Of a DNA stretch of 11,897 nucleotides, positions 1 to 8,800 are shown one piece after another. Position 1 is the first letter of the stretch, and each line of letters opens with the position of its first letter. Made by a program: the position numbers and the translations under genes. The notes below the pieces were generated by a model. It was not told where the DNA came from, did no database searches, and was given only the letters and a program-made list of their open reading frames with translations. Source of the DNA: Clostridia bacterium (GTDB lineage Bacteria > Bacillota > Clostridia > Christensenellales > UBA1242); the NCBI GenBank assembly GCA_017537405.1, contig JAFYKU010000016.1, positions 1-11,897 on the forward strand, read 5' to 3'.

Positions 1-131
1 ACTTCCTTATATACAAGTCCGTGGTAGCTCTCTGATGGAGCTGCGAGAAGCGGATACTTCTCAGCTGTCCAGTCGAAGTTACCTCCGTCCACAACCACTC
101 CGCCGAGGGCTGTACCGTGACCACCGATCCA
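1..131 (-). CDS. metY: Internal fragment of O-acetylhomoserine sulfhydrylase (Cys/Met metabolism PLP enzyme)
   Basis: Read on the minus strand from base 131 to the window edge, this stretch is open for 43 codons. It starts W-I-G-G-H-G-T-A-L-G-G, continues with V-D-G-G-N-F-D-W, and later has P-S-E-S-Y-H-G-L-V-Y. These match the block of O-acetylhomoserine aminocarboxypropyltransferase (MetY) just after the lysine that binds pyridoxal phosphate (family pattern T-K-[YFW]-I-G-G-H-G). The enzyme makes homocysteine from O-acetylhomoserine and sulfide in the cytoplasm. The homology stops one codon short of that lysine: the next codon upstream (132-134) would read Leu, and from there the DNA belongs to rnr on the other strand. 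GC is about 55% by hand count, clearly above the neighbours. The piece runs off the window to the left. It is either a misjoined foreign contig end or a truncated gene; the family call is firm, the placement is not. Confidence 0.85.
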
Positions 132-1435
132 TAGATGATGCGGTTAGTTTAACCGACAACCAAAACGGTACATGGACTTTAGGTGTGCATATAGCAGATG
201 TTTCCGAATATGTTAAAGCCGACAGTCTTTTAGATAAAGAAGCATACCGCCGCGGAACCAGTATCTACTTTCCCGACCGTGTTATTCCAATGCTTCCCAC
301 TCAATTATCAAATGGAGTCTGTTCATTAAACCCAAACGAACCCAGATTGACTTTATCAGTGTTTATGATTTTGGATGCTAATTACAATATGGTTGGCTAT
401 GAAATTAAGAAAACTTTAATTCAAACTAATACGCGCTTTTCCTATGATGAAGTTCAAGATATTTTAGATGGCAATACAGATCATGCATTCAAAAACACTT
501 TATTAAAAATGGCGGACATTACCCAAAAATTCGAACAAAATCGTCAAGAGCGTGGAGAAATTACATTTAATGTGCCAGAACCCAAAATTGTATTGGATGA
601 GAATGGTCAAATTGCATCGGTCTATTCACGCCCACATAAATTAAGCCATCGTATTATTGAAACTTTCATGATTATGGCAAATGAAGTTGTGGCTGAACAC
701 TGTAACAAATTAAACTTGCCGTTTGTTTATCGTATCCACGAAAAACCGGATCCAATCAAAGTTATCCGCTTTATTAATACTTTAAAACCATTCCAAATTA
801 AACATCAAATTGATTTTGAAAATACAAATGGTTTTCAATACCAAGATATGCTAGACGGGATTACCGACGAAAATCTGAAAATTATTGTTTCAAGTTTAGC
901 ACTCCGTTCTATGCAAAAAGCCAAATACGCTCCTAATCGTATTGGACACTTTGCTTTGGGCGCCACTTATTATTGCCACTTTACTTCCCCGATTCGTCGT
1001 TACCCAGACTTATTAATTCACCGTATTATTAAAATGCATTTAGACAATCAATTAAATGCGCAACAAATTGGACGAATTAAACCGTATGTTGTTGCCGCAA
1101 GTTTACAATCATCACAAACTGAACTTGATGCCGTAGCAGCTGAGCGCGAAGTGGACGATTTAAAATGTGCCGAGTATATGCAAGCCCACATCGGCGAAAC
1201 CTTTGAAGGTATTGTTAACGGCATTACAGACTTTGGTGTTTTCGTTTATATTCCGGCAAATACTGCTGAAGGATTGGTACGCACAGAAAACTTGCCCAAT
1301 GACAATTATCGTTTCCACGAAGGGACCATGCAAATGCTAGGTAAGAAATCCAAAATCCGTATCGGCGACCCTATTAAAGTTACCGTCATTGGTGTCAATT
1401 TACACAAGTGCAAAATCGAATTTACTGCAAAATAA
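35..1435 (+). CDS. rnr: Ribonuclease R, 5'-truncated; native sequence begins at about base 131
   Basis: RNase R is a processive 3'-to-5' exoribonuclease that degrades structured RNA and works with tmRNA/SmpB in quality control. The frame contains most of the catalytic RNB domain (residues 33 to about 370), with I-D-D-A-V-S-L at 33-39, L-G-V-H-I-A-D-V, and the family signature H-F-T-S-P-I-R-R-Y-P-D-L at 315-326. A C-terminal S1 RNA-binding domain follows (about 387-464; G-E-T-F-E-G-I-V...D-F-G-V-F-V). Residues 1-32 are not RNase R: they are the antisense reading of the metY fragment, so the ATG at 35 is not a native start, and the frame is in fact open to the window edge. The N-terminal cold-shock domains are missing, as are the first two of the four catalytic Asp of the D-x5-D-x-D-D motif; only D34 and D35 remain. 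Family members are usually 700-800 residues. As written the product should be inactive; more likely the join is an artefact and the real gene is intact. It converges on secG. Confidence 0.92.
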   Translation: MELREADTSQLSSRSYLRPQPLRRGLYRDHRSIDDAVSLTDNQNGTWTLGVHIADVSEYVKADSLLDKEAYRRGTSIYFPDRVIPMLPTQLSNGVCSLNPNEPRLTLSVFMILDANYNMVGYEIKKTLIQTNTRFSYDEVQDILDGNTDHAFKNTLLKMADITQKFEQNRQERGEITFNVPEPKIVLDENGQIASVYSRPHKLSHRIIETFMIMANEVVAEHCNKLNLPFVYRIHEKPDPIKVIRFINTLKPFQIKHQIDFENTNGFQYQDMLDGITDENLKIIVSSLALRSMQKAKYAPNRIGHFALGATYYCHFTSPIRRYPDLLIHRIIKMHLDNQLNAQQIGRIKPYVVAASLQSSQTELDAVAAEREVDDLKCAEYMQAHIGETFEGIVNGITDFGVFVYIPANTAEGLVRTENLPNDNYRFHEGTMQMLGKKSKIRIGDPIKVTVIGVNLHKCKIEFTAK

Positions 1436-1436
1436 A

Positions 1437-1468
1437 AAAAAAGATGTATCGATTGGTACATCTTTTTT
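1437..1468. terminator. Bidirectional intrinsic terminator between rnr and secG
   Basis: A perfect 12-base-pair inverted repeat: AAAAAAGATGTA at 1437-1448 pairs with TACATCTTTTTT at 1457-1468, around an 8-base loop. It starts right after the rnr TAA. On the plus strand the core GATGTA/TACATC stem is followed by six T. On the minus strand the same stem is followed by a run of nine T (opposite 1434-1442). It can therefore end transcripts of both rnr and the rpoBC-secG operon, which converge here. The stem core has only two G-C pairs, so termination strength is uncertain. Confidence 0.85.
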
Positions 1469-1485
1469 ATTCATCAATTCGCAAA

Positions 1486-1809
1486 TTATGCAGCAGCACC
1501 GGACATATTGAAGATACCGAACAAGATGAAGAAGATAATCGTTAAGACAGCAATTGAAACTGCACAAATGATAATCAAATTACGGATACGGCCAAGATTA
1601 TTTTTGTTGCGGTTCTTTGTGTAATAACTTTCACTTGCTCCGGTAATTGCATTGTTACCAGTAGCAGAGTCTGACGGTGAAACCAAGATACCGATAATCA
1701 TAACGATACTTAACAAACTAATTAAGCCGATGATAACACCTTGAATAATTGGGAAGCTGTCGGCAATCCATTTTGGCATATTAGAAGGAGCTAATAAATT
1801 ATTTAACAT
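1486..1809 (-). CDS. secG: Protein-export channel subunit SecG
   Basis: This 107-residue protein has two hydrophobic membrane segments (about 20-43 and 77-100). The linker between them is polar and Gly/Ser/Asn-rich, ends in a basic patch (K65-N-R-N-K-N-N-L-G-R-I-R76), and leads straight into the second helix. That is the SecG plan: two helices with a cytoplasmic loop ending in a conserved L-x-R-x-T/N stretch. SecG binds SecY-SecE and helps SecA-driven protein translocation at the inner membrane. The ATG at 1807-1809 lies inside the last codons of rpoC (11-base overlap, +1 frame), with a weak Shine-Dalgarno AGGG at 1817-1820, so its translation is probably coupled to rpoC. In Bacillota secG often sits beside rnr; here rnr is adjacent but convergent. 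The family is short and poorly conserved, so another two-helix membrane protein cannot be excluded. Confidence 0.75.
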   Translation of the reverse strand: MLNNLLAPSNMPKWIADSFPIIQGVIIGLISLLSIVMIIGILVSPSDSATGNNAITGASESYYTKNRNKNNLGRIRNLIIICAVSIAVLTIIFFILFGIFNMSGAAA

Positions 1810-4800
1810 TTTTGTACCCTACATTTTGATAAAATTTCATACCTGTTCCGGCTGGGATTAACTTACCAAAGATAACGTTTTCTTTAAGACCTTGTAAGTA
1901 GTCAACTTTGTTTTTAACCGCAGCATCGACCAATACAGAACTGGTTTCTTGGAAGGACGCCGCCGACAAGAAGCTATCGGTACGCAATGCAGCTTTTGTA
2001 ATTGACAACAAGACGCGGGTTGCACGCGCAGGACGTTTACCTTCATTAATTGCCAACAAGTTTTTGTGTTCAAATTCGATAACGTTAACAACCGAGCCGA
2101 TTTGGAAGTCGGTGTCACCTGCATCTTCGATTTTAACTTTTTTCAACATTTGTCTTACAATAATTTCCAAGTGCTTATTGTTAATTGAAATATCTTGTGT
2201 TTTGTAAACCTTGATAATTTCAGTAATCAAGTAATCTTGAACGGCTTTAATACCTTTGTTGCGTAAAATATCGTGTGGGTTGAAGACACCTTCGGTCAAA
2301 GCTGAACCTGGTTCTACGACATCACCTTTCTTCACAATAACTTTCATGCTTGCTGGGATTAAGTATGGAACTTCTTTGCCTTCATTGGTTTTAATAACAA
2401 CTTCAACACGTTTTTCAACTTGGTTAACGGCAATAATTGTGCCACCAACATCACTAACCAAGGCAACACCCTTTGGAACACGTGCTTCCAAAATTTCTTC
2501 GACACGTGGCAAACCTTCGGTAATGTTCGACATAGCAATACCACCGCTGTGTTTAGTACGCATGGTTAACTGTGTACCCGGTTCACCAATCGATTGAGCC
2601 GCAATGATACCAACAGGTTCACCAACGCTAACTAATCCGTGACCACTCATATCGCGACCATAACATTTTGCACAGATACCGTGTTTACATTTACAAGTCA
2701 AGACACTACGAACTTCAACTTCTTTAATACCAATTGCTTCAATATAATCTGCAACATCGTCTGTAATCATTGTATCTGCCGCAACCAATACTTTCTTGGT
2801 ATTTGGATCCACAATATCACGAACAGCGTAACGACCTTTAATACGGCTGGACAAGTGTTTAACATAACCATCCAAACGCAATTCGCTCATAACCATACCT
2901 TTTGGTTTTTCACCCAAGGTTGCAAAACAGTCTTTTTCTGTAATAATAACATCTTGAGCAACATCAACCAAACGACGAGTCAAGTAACCAGCATCAGATG
3001 TTTTCAAAGCGGTATCCGCCAAACCTTTACGACCACCACGAGATGACAAGAAGTATTCTAATGGTGACAATCCCAAACGGTAGCAACCCTTGGTTGGAAC
3101 ATCTTCCTTACGTCCAGAAACGTTAGCAATAATACCACGCATACCAGACAACTGCATAATCTGTTTGTTTGAACCACGCGCACCAGATGTAGCCATCATA
3201 CGAATTGGATTGGTTTGACCCAAAACGCTGATAACATCATTTTGAATGCGGTCGGTTGCATCTTTCCATAACGCAATGTTACGGTCTAATTTTTCATCCA
3301 AGCTCAACTCACCTTCTGCATAAGCTTTTTCAATTTTCTTAACTTTAGCTTCGGTGTCTTTAATGATTTGTTCACGGTCAGCAGGGATAGTAGCATCGAA
3401 AACTGACAATGAAATTGAACCCAAGGTTGAATATTTGAAACCAACCGCTTTAATTTTATCAATTGATTCACTGGTTACGGTTGCGCCATGAGTTTCAAAG
3501 ATTTTAACAATCAAATTGTTAATGTCTTTTTTAACAACTTCTTTGTTGAATTCATACGCAAATTTATTTTCTGGTTTGGTGCGGTCTACGATACCAATGT
3601 CTTGTGGGAAGCATTGGTTGAACAAGATACGCCCAACAGTAGTTTCGACACGGCCAAATTCTTCAACTTCATCAAGATTACCTTCAATTTCGAAGTTAGA
3701 ACGACGAACTTGAATTTTTGCGTGTAAATCCAATTCTCCAATGTTATAAGCGTAGATAGCTTCGTTTTCATCTTTATAAACGTTGCCTTCACCCTTTGCA
3801 CCATCAATTTGTTGAGTCATATAATAGCAACCCAAAATAATATCCTGTGTTGGAGTAACAACAGACTTTGAGTCACTTGGTTTCAAGATGTTGTTTGAAG
3901 CCAACATTAATACGCGAGCTTCGGCTTGTGCTTCTGGTGACAATGGAACATGAACGGTCATTTGGTCACCGTCGAAGTCGGCGTTGAACGCGGTACAAAC
4001 TAATGGATGTAAACGGATTGCACGACCATCAACCAAAACTGGTTCGAAAGCTTGGATTGACAATTTATGCAACGTAGGTTGACGGTTTAACAAAACAGGA
4101 TGATCGCGAACAACTTCTTCCAAGATATCCCAAACTTGTGGTTTTTCACGCTCAATCAAACGTTTTGCACTACGGCTGTGATGAGCCAAGCCCATATCAA
4201 CCAATTTTTTCATAACAAATGGTTTGAAAAGTTCCAATGCCATTTCTTTTGGTAAACCAACTTGGTAGTGTTTCAATTCTGGACCAACAACGATAACGGT
4301 ACGACCTGAATAGTCAACACGCTTACCTAACAAGTTATTACGGAAACGACCTTGTTTGCCACGCAATCCTTCTGCTAATGATTTCAATGGACGACCCTTT
4401 GCACCTTGAACAGGTTTTCCACGACGACCATTATCAATTAAAGCATCAACTGCTTCTTGTAACATGCGTTTTTCGTTACGGATAATAACTTCAGGAGCAC
4501 CCAAAGAAATTAATTTTTTCAAACGATTGTTACGGTTAATAACACGACGATACAAATCGTTAACATCTGTAGTAGCGAAACGACCACCATCAATTTGAAC
4601 CATAGGACGCAATTCCGGTGGAGTAACTGGCAACACATCCAAGACCATCCATTCTGGACGACTGCCGCTGTTTTTGAATGATTCAAGTAAATCTAAGCGT
4701 TTAATTGCTTTTTCGCGTTTAGTACCTTTACCCTTCGCGATGATTTCATTACATTCTTTAATTTCTTTATCTAAATCTAGTGAAGCCAACATGGTTTTAA

Positions 4801-5326
4801 TTGCTTCAGCACCCATACCAGATTTAAATGATTCAGTACCAAATTTTTCCCATGCTTCGTGTAATTCACGGTCAGACAAAATTTGACCATATGACAAAGT
4901 AGTTTTACCTGGATCAGTTACGACAAAGGAAACAAAATAAATAACTTGTTCCAAATTTTTAATTGTCATATTTAACAAAGTACCAATTTTTGACATGATG
5001 CCTTTGAAATACCAAATATGAACAACTGGTGCAGCTAATTCAATGTGCCCCATGCGTTCACGGCGTACGATAGATCGGGTAACTTCAACACCGCACTTAT
5101 CGCAGACAGTACCTTTGTAGCGGATTAATTTATATTTTCCGCAAGAACATTGCCAGTCTTTTTTAGGCCCGAAAATACGCTCACAGAATAAACCGTCTTT
5201 TTCAGGTTTTTGGGTACGATAGTTAATGGTTTCTGGTTTAGTTACTTCACCATGACTCCATTCCCTAATTTTGTCTGGGCTGGCGATACCAATCTTTAAA
5301 CTTTCAAAATTATTTAATTCAAACAT
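1799..5326 (-). CDS. rpoC: DNA-directed RNA polymerase subunit beta-prime
   Basis: Catalytic subunit of RNA polymerase. With the start at 5326 the protein is 1175 residues, close to the 1199 of Bacillus subtilis and without the big insertion in the trigger loop of proteobacteria. Visible landmarks are the N-terminal zinc ribbon (C60, C62, C75, C78), the N-A-D-F-D-G-D motif with the Mg-binding Asp at 450, 452 and 454, the second zinc site (C800, C878, C885, C888), and the bridge helix around G-R-K-G-L-A-D-T-A-L-K-T. The trigger loop has Q-L-T-M-R-T-K-H with M922, R923 and H926. An in-frame TTG at 5350 would add eight residues, but it lies inside the upstream frame. The ATG at 5326 has a strong ribosome binding site and gives the usual M-F-E-L-N-N-F start. 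It is 13 bases downstream of the rpoB tail frame and overlaps secG at its own end. The F-loop just before the bridge helix is atypical (see findings). Confidence 0.98.
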   Translation of the reverse strand: MFELNNFESLKIGIASPDKIREWSHGEVTKPETINYRTQKPEKDGLFCERIFGPKKDWQCSCGKYKLIRYKGTVCDKCGVEVTRSIVRRERMGHIELAAPVVHIWYFKGIMSKIGTLLNMTIKNLEQVIYFVSFVVTDPGKTTLSYGQILSDRELHEAWEKFGTESFKSGMGAEAIKTMLASLDLDKEIKECNEIIAKGKGTKREKAIKRLDLLESFKNSGSRPEWMVLDVLPVTPPELRPMVQIDGGRFATTDVNDLYRRVINRNNRLKKLISLGAPEVIIRNEKRMLQEAVDALIDNGRRGKPVQGAKGRPLKSLAEGLRGKQGRFRNNLLGKRVDYSGRTVIVVGPELKHYQVGLPKEMALELFKPFVMKKLVDMGLAHHSRSAKRLIEREKPQVWDILEEVVRDHPVLLNRQPTLHKLSIQAFEPVLVDGRAIRLHPLVCTAFNADFDGDQMTVHVPLSPEAQAEARVLMLASNNILKPSDSKSVVTPTQDIILGCYYMTQQIDGAKGEGNVYKDENEAIYAYNIGELDLHAKIQVRRSNFEIEGNLDEVEEFGRVETTVGRILFNQCFPQDIGIVDRTKPENKFAYEFNKEVVKKDINNLIVKIFETHGATVTSESIDKIKAVGFKYSTLGSISLSVFDATIPADREQIIKDTEAKVKKIEKAYAEGELSLDEKLDRNIALWKDATDRIQNDVISVLGQTNPIRMMATSGARGSNKQIMQLSGMRGIIANVSGRKEDVPTKGCYRLGLSPLEYFLSSRGGRKGLADTALKTSDAGYLTRRLVDVAQDVIITEKDCFATLGEKPKGMVMSELRLDGYVKHLSSRIKGRYAVRDIVDPNTKKVLVAADTMITDDVADYIEAIGIKEVEVRSVLTCKCKHGICAKCYGRDMSGHGLVSVGEPVGIIAAQSIGEPGTQLTMRTKHSGGIAMSNITEGLPRVEEILEARVPKGVALVSDVGGTIIAVNQVEKRVEVVIKTNEGKEVPYLIPASMKVIVKKGDVVEPGSALTEGVFNPHDILRNKGIKAVQDYLITEIIKVYKTQDISINNKHLEIIVRQMLKKVKIEDAGDTDFQIGSVVNVIEFEHKNLLAINEGKRPARATRVLLSITKAALRTDSFLSAASFQETSSVLVDAAVKNKVDYLQGLKENVIFGKLIPAGTGMKFYQNVGYKNVK

Positions 5327-5332
5327 TTCCTT

Positions 5333-5338
5333 CTCCTT
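5333..5338 (-). promoter_or_regulatory. Ribosome binding site that sets the rpoC start
   Basis: AAGGAG on the minus strand, six bases before the ATG at 5326. It begins one base after the TAA of the upstream rpoB tail frame. It selects the ATG over the in-frame TTG at 5350, which would place this site inside the coding region. Confidence 0.9.
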
Positions 5339-5339
5339 A

Positions 5340-5864
5340 TTATTCCTCAAACAAATTTTCGATATCGAACATTTCTAAATCTTTTTCAGCTGGCTCTTCA
5401 ATTAATTCTTCATCAAATTTAATTTCTGTTTCCTCTACTTCTTGAGATTCTGCATCATTGTTCGCCAACATTTCAGTATCGTCAACTCCGGTATCAATTT
5501 TTTCCAATTCAACTTCTTTCTTATCAGCTGTATAAATACCAACATCAAAGCCAAGACCTTGTAGTTCACGAATCATAACTTTACTTGCTTCTGGAATTCC
5601 TGGTTCTGGTAATTTTGTACCGTTAACAATTGCAACATAAGTTTTTGTACGACCTTGAACATCGTCAGATTTTACGGTCAACATTTCTTGCAAGATGTGT
5701 GCGGCACCATAAGCTTCCAATGCCCAGACCTCCATTTCACCCATACGCTGACCACCGAATTGAGCTTTACCACCCAATGGTTGTTGTGTTACCAAGCTAT
5801 AAGCACCAGTCGAACGAGCATGAATTTTGGTATCAACCATGTGATGCAATTTCAGCATATACAT
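5340..5864 (-). CDS. rpoB: C-terminal part of RNA polymerase beta, in a separate frame after an in-frame stop
   Basis: This 174-residue frame continues the preceding rpoB frame without any shift; only a TAA at 5867-5865 separates them. It starts M-Y-M-L-K-L-H-H-M-V, which in intact beta follows T-V-G-Y. It then has the conserved H-A-R-S-T-G, the Q-Q-P-L-G-G-K-A-Q-F-G-G-Q-R motif at 27-40, and E-M-E-V-W-A-L-E-A-Y-G-A at 43-54. This region of beta packs against beta-prime at the base of the clamp and is essential. Residues from about 111 to 174 are an acidic tail (many Glu/Asp), as seen in a number of Bacillota. Read through with Tyr at the stop, beta would be 1240 residues. There is no proper Shine-Dalgarno before the ATG, so as a separate protein it would depend on reinitiation by ribosomes ending at the adjacent TAA. 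A base error at 5865 is the simplest alternative. Confidence 0.93.
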   Translation of the reverse strand: MYMLKLHHMVDTKIHARSTGAYSLVTQQPLGGKAQFGGQRMGEMEVWALEAYGAAHILQEMLTVKSDDVQGRTKTYVAIVNGTKLPEPGIPEASKVMIRELQGLGFDVGIYTADKKEVELEKIDTGVDDTEMLANNDAESQEVEETEIKFDEELIEEPAEKDLEMFDIENLFEE

Positions 5865-8800
5865 TTAACCAACTGTTGTACGGTTTTGGAATGGTTCACC
5901 TGTACGACCATCATACAATTGCATTTTACCATCTTCTGGCAAGCCATTTTGACGAAGTAATTCTTGGATGTCGTTTTCGTTAGCACCATTGAAGACAGGT
6001 GTTGCAACTTTCCATCCTAAAGTCTTGGCTACTAAGCCTAAAGAAACTTCCAATAACTGACCAATATTCAAACGAGAAGGAACACCCAATGGGTTCAACA
6101 CGATATCAACCGGTGTACCATCAGCCATATAAGGCATATCTTCAACAGGCAAGATTTTTGATACGATACCTTTGTTACCGTGACGACCAGTCATCTTATC
6201 ACCGACTTTAATGTTACGCTTTTGAGCGATAGTAACTTTAATAACTTCGTTAACGCCAACATCCATTTCGTCGTGGTTTTTACGGCTGAAGCATTCAACA
6301 GCAACAACAACACCGTCTTTACCGTTTTCTACGCGCAATGACGCGTCACGAACTTCACGAGATTTTTCACCAAAAATTGCGCGCAATAAACGCTCTTCTG
6401 GTGTTAATTCAGATTCACCTTTTGGTGTAACTTTACCAACCAAGATGTCACCAGTACGAACGAATGAACCAACACGAACAATACCGCGTTCGTCCAAGTT
6501 TGCTAATGCGTCTTCACTTAAGTTTGGAATGTCACGAGTAATTTCTTCATCACCCAACTTAGTTGTACGAACTTTACATTCTTTCAAGTGTAACGCAATA
6601 GAGGTAAATTTATCTTCTTTAACAACTCTTTCAGAAATCAAGATAGCATCCTCAAAGTTGTACCCTTCCCAGTTCATGTAAGCAACGCACATGTTTTTAC
6701 CGATTGCCAACTCACCATTATTGGTTGCATAACCATCAGTAATAACTTCACCAGCTTTAACCTTATCACCTTTACGAACAATAGGTTTTTGGTTAATACA
6801 TGCTTCTTCGTTGTAACGAGTAAATTTGGTTAATTTATAAAAATCATGTTCATGATTATCATCGCGCTCAATAACGATTTGGTCTGCTGTTACAGAAACA
6901 ACTGTACCATTTGCTTTAGCTGTTAACATCACATTACTATCCAAAGCAGCACGATATTCCAAACCTGTTGCAACCAATGGAGCTTCAGTACGAATTAACG
7001 AAACCGCTTGGCGTTGCATGTTTGAACCCAACAAAGCACGACCTGTATCATCATTATTCAAGAAAGGAATTAATGCCGTTGCCAATGAAATAAATTGACG
7101 AGGACTTGCATCAACATAGTCAACACTTTCGCGAGGCATATCCAAAACCACATCGCGATGACGACAAGTAACAAATTCACGAGCCAAGCGACCGTCTTCG
7201 GTCAATGGTTCGGTACCTTGTGCGACATAGAATGCATCTTCTTCATCAGCTGTCAAATAATCAACAATATCGGTAACCTTACCAGTAGCTTTATCTACAC
7301 GACGCAATGGAGCGGTAATAAAACCATATTCATTAATGCGTGCATACATAGCCAAGCTGTTAACCAAACCAATTGATTGACCTTCTGGAGTTTCAACCGC
7401 ACAAAGACGACTGTTGTGTGTATAGTGTAAGTCACGAACTTCACTGGTTGCGCGTTCTTTAACAATACCACCAGGACCAACCGCTGTAATTTTGCGTTTT
7501 TGCGTAATCTCGGTTAATGGATTATTGGTATCCATCACATGTGATAATTGAGATACAGCACAGAAGTCACGCAATGAACGAGTAATTGCTTTTGCGTTAA
7601 TAATGTTCAATGGATTAATTGCCTTACTGTTAATTTCCATTGTTTGCATGGTTTCGCGCATATTGTTGCGCAATTTCAACATACCATCTTTAAAGTGACG
7701 AGCCATTAAGTCACCGACAGTATTCAAACGACGATTACCTAAGTGGTCGATGTTATCTTCGTAACCTACTCCATCACTCATATTTAATAAATAAGAAACA
7801 GATGCAATAATATCATCACGATGTAAGTGACGCATTACCAAATCTTTTGCATTTTCTTTAACAGCTTTAATCTTATCAGCTTTAGTTGTTTTACCTTCTA
7901 ATACTTTCAATAAAGTTGGATAGTGAACCAATTCTTTAATTCCTGTATCAAATTCAGTACAATCCAAGTAAGCATTAACATTAACACGATTGTTACCAAT
8001 AACTTGAACTGCATCACCCAATTCGTTTTTAATTGTAACAACATTAATACCAGCGTTTTGGATTTTATCCGCCATTTGTTTGTCGATTTCTGTATCATGC
8101 GGGACAACAACTTTACCGTCAATTTTAATATCTTCTGCGGCAATATGTTTCAAGATACGAGTACTAATACATAATTTTTTATTGAATTTATAACGACCAA
8201 CAACCGCTAAGTCATAGTTCGGGAAAGTAAAGAACATATTGTTCAAACCTGACTCCATAACTTCTGCATTTGGCAATTCAGATGGACGCATTTTGCGAGA
8301 TAATTCAAGCAAGGCTTTTTCTTTGGAAATTTCTTCGCCACCTTCATTTGATTTATCAATTGTTGCTTTCAAAACTGGATGATGAGCAAACATTTCCAAT
8401 AATTCAGCATCACTACCAATCCCTAAAGCACGCAAGAAAGTAATCAAGTTTACCTTATTAGCCTTGTTTGGACTAACAGTAATAACATTGTTAACATCCT
8501 TGGTCATTTCAATATAAGCACCATGCGTTGGGCTCATAGTACATTCAATAATGTTTCTACCAGTTTTATGGTCTTTCGATTGATTGAAATACACACTAGG
8601 ACTTTTAATAATTTGGTTAACAATAACACGAGCTACACCATTAACGATGAAATAACCACTGTCGGTCATTTGTGGAACATCACCCAAGAATACATCTTGT
8701 TCGATTACTTCGTTAGTTTTATGTCCTTCAGCATCTTCTTTGAAAACCACGCGAACTTTAACGCGTAATGGTTTTACATACATTTGACCACGGCGCAAGC

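Noticed and set aside
1486..1809. The 107-residue protein as a VirB2/TrbC-like pilin
   Set aside because: It also has two helices, but there is no cleavable signal, the loop composition and basic stretch before helix 2 fit SecG, and no secretion-system genes are nearby.
5327..5350. TTG at 5350 as the rpoC start
   Set aside because: It would overlap the rpoB tail and put the strong ribosome binding site (5333-5338) inside the gene; the ATG at 5326 gives the conserved N-terminus.
5865..5867. General reassignment of UAA to Tyr, explaining the in-frame stop in rpoB
   Set aside because: The other visible genes on both strands end in TAA at the expected places (rnr, secG, rpoC, rpoB tail, unknown gene), and Tyr elsewhere uses TAT/TAC. 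A local error or a split gene is simpler.
1858..8768. Many open frames of 60-135 codons on the plus strand, and in other minus frames, across rpoB and rpoC
   Set aside because: They lie fully inside strongly conserved genes, have unlikely compositions (runs of Phe, Asn, Thr) and no ribosome binding sites; they are shadows of rpoB and rpoC.
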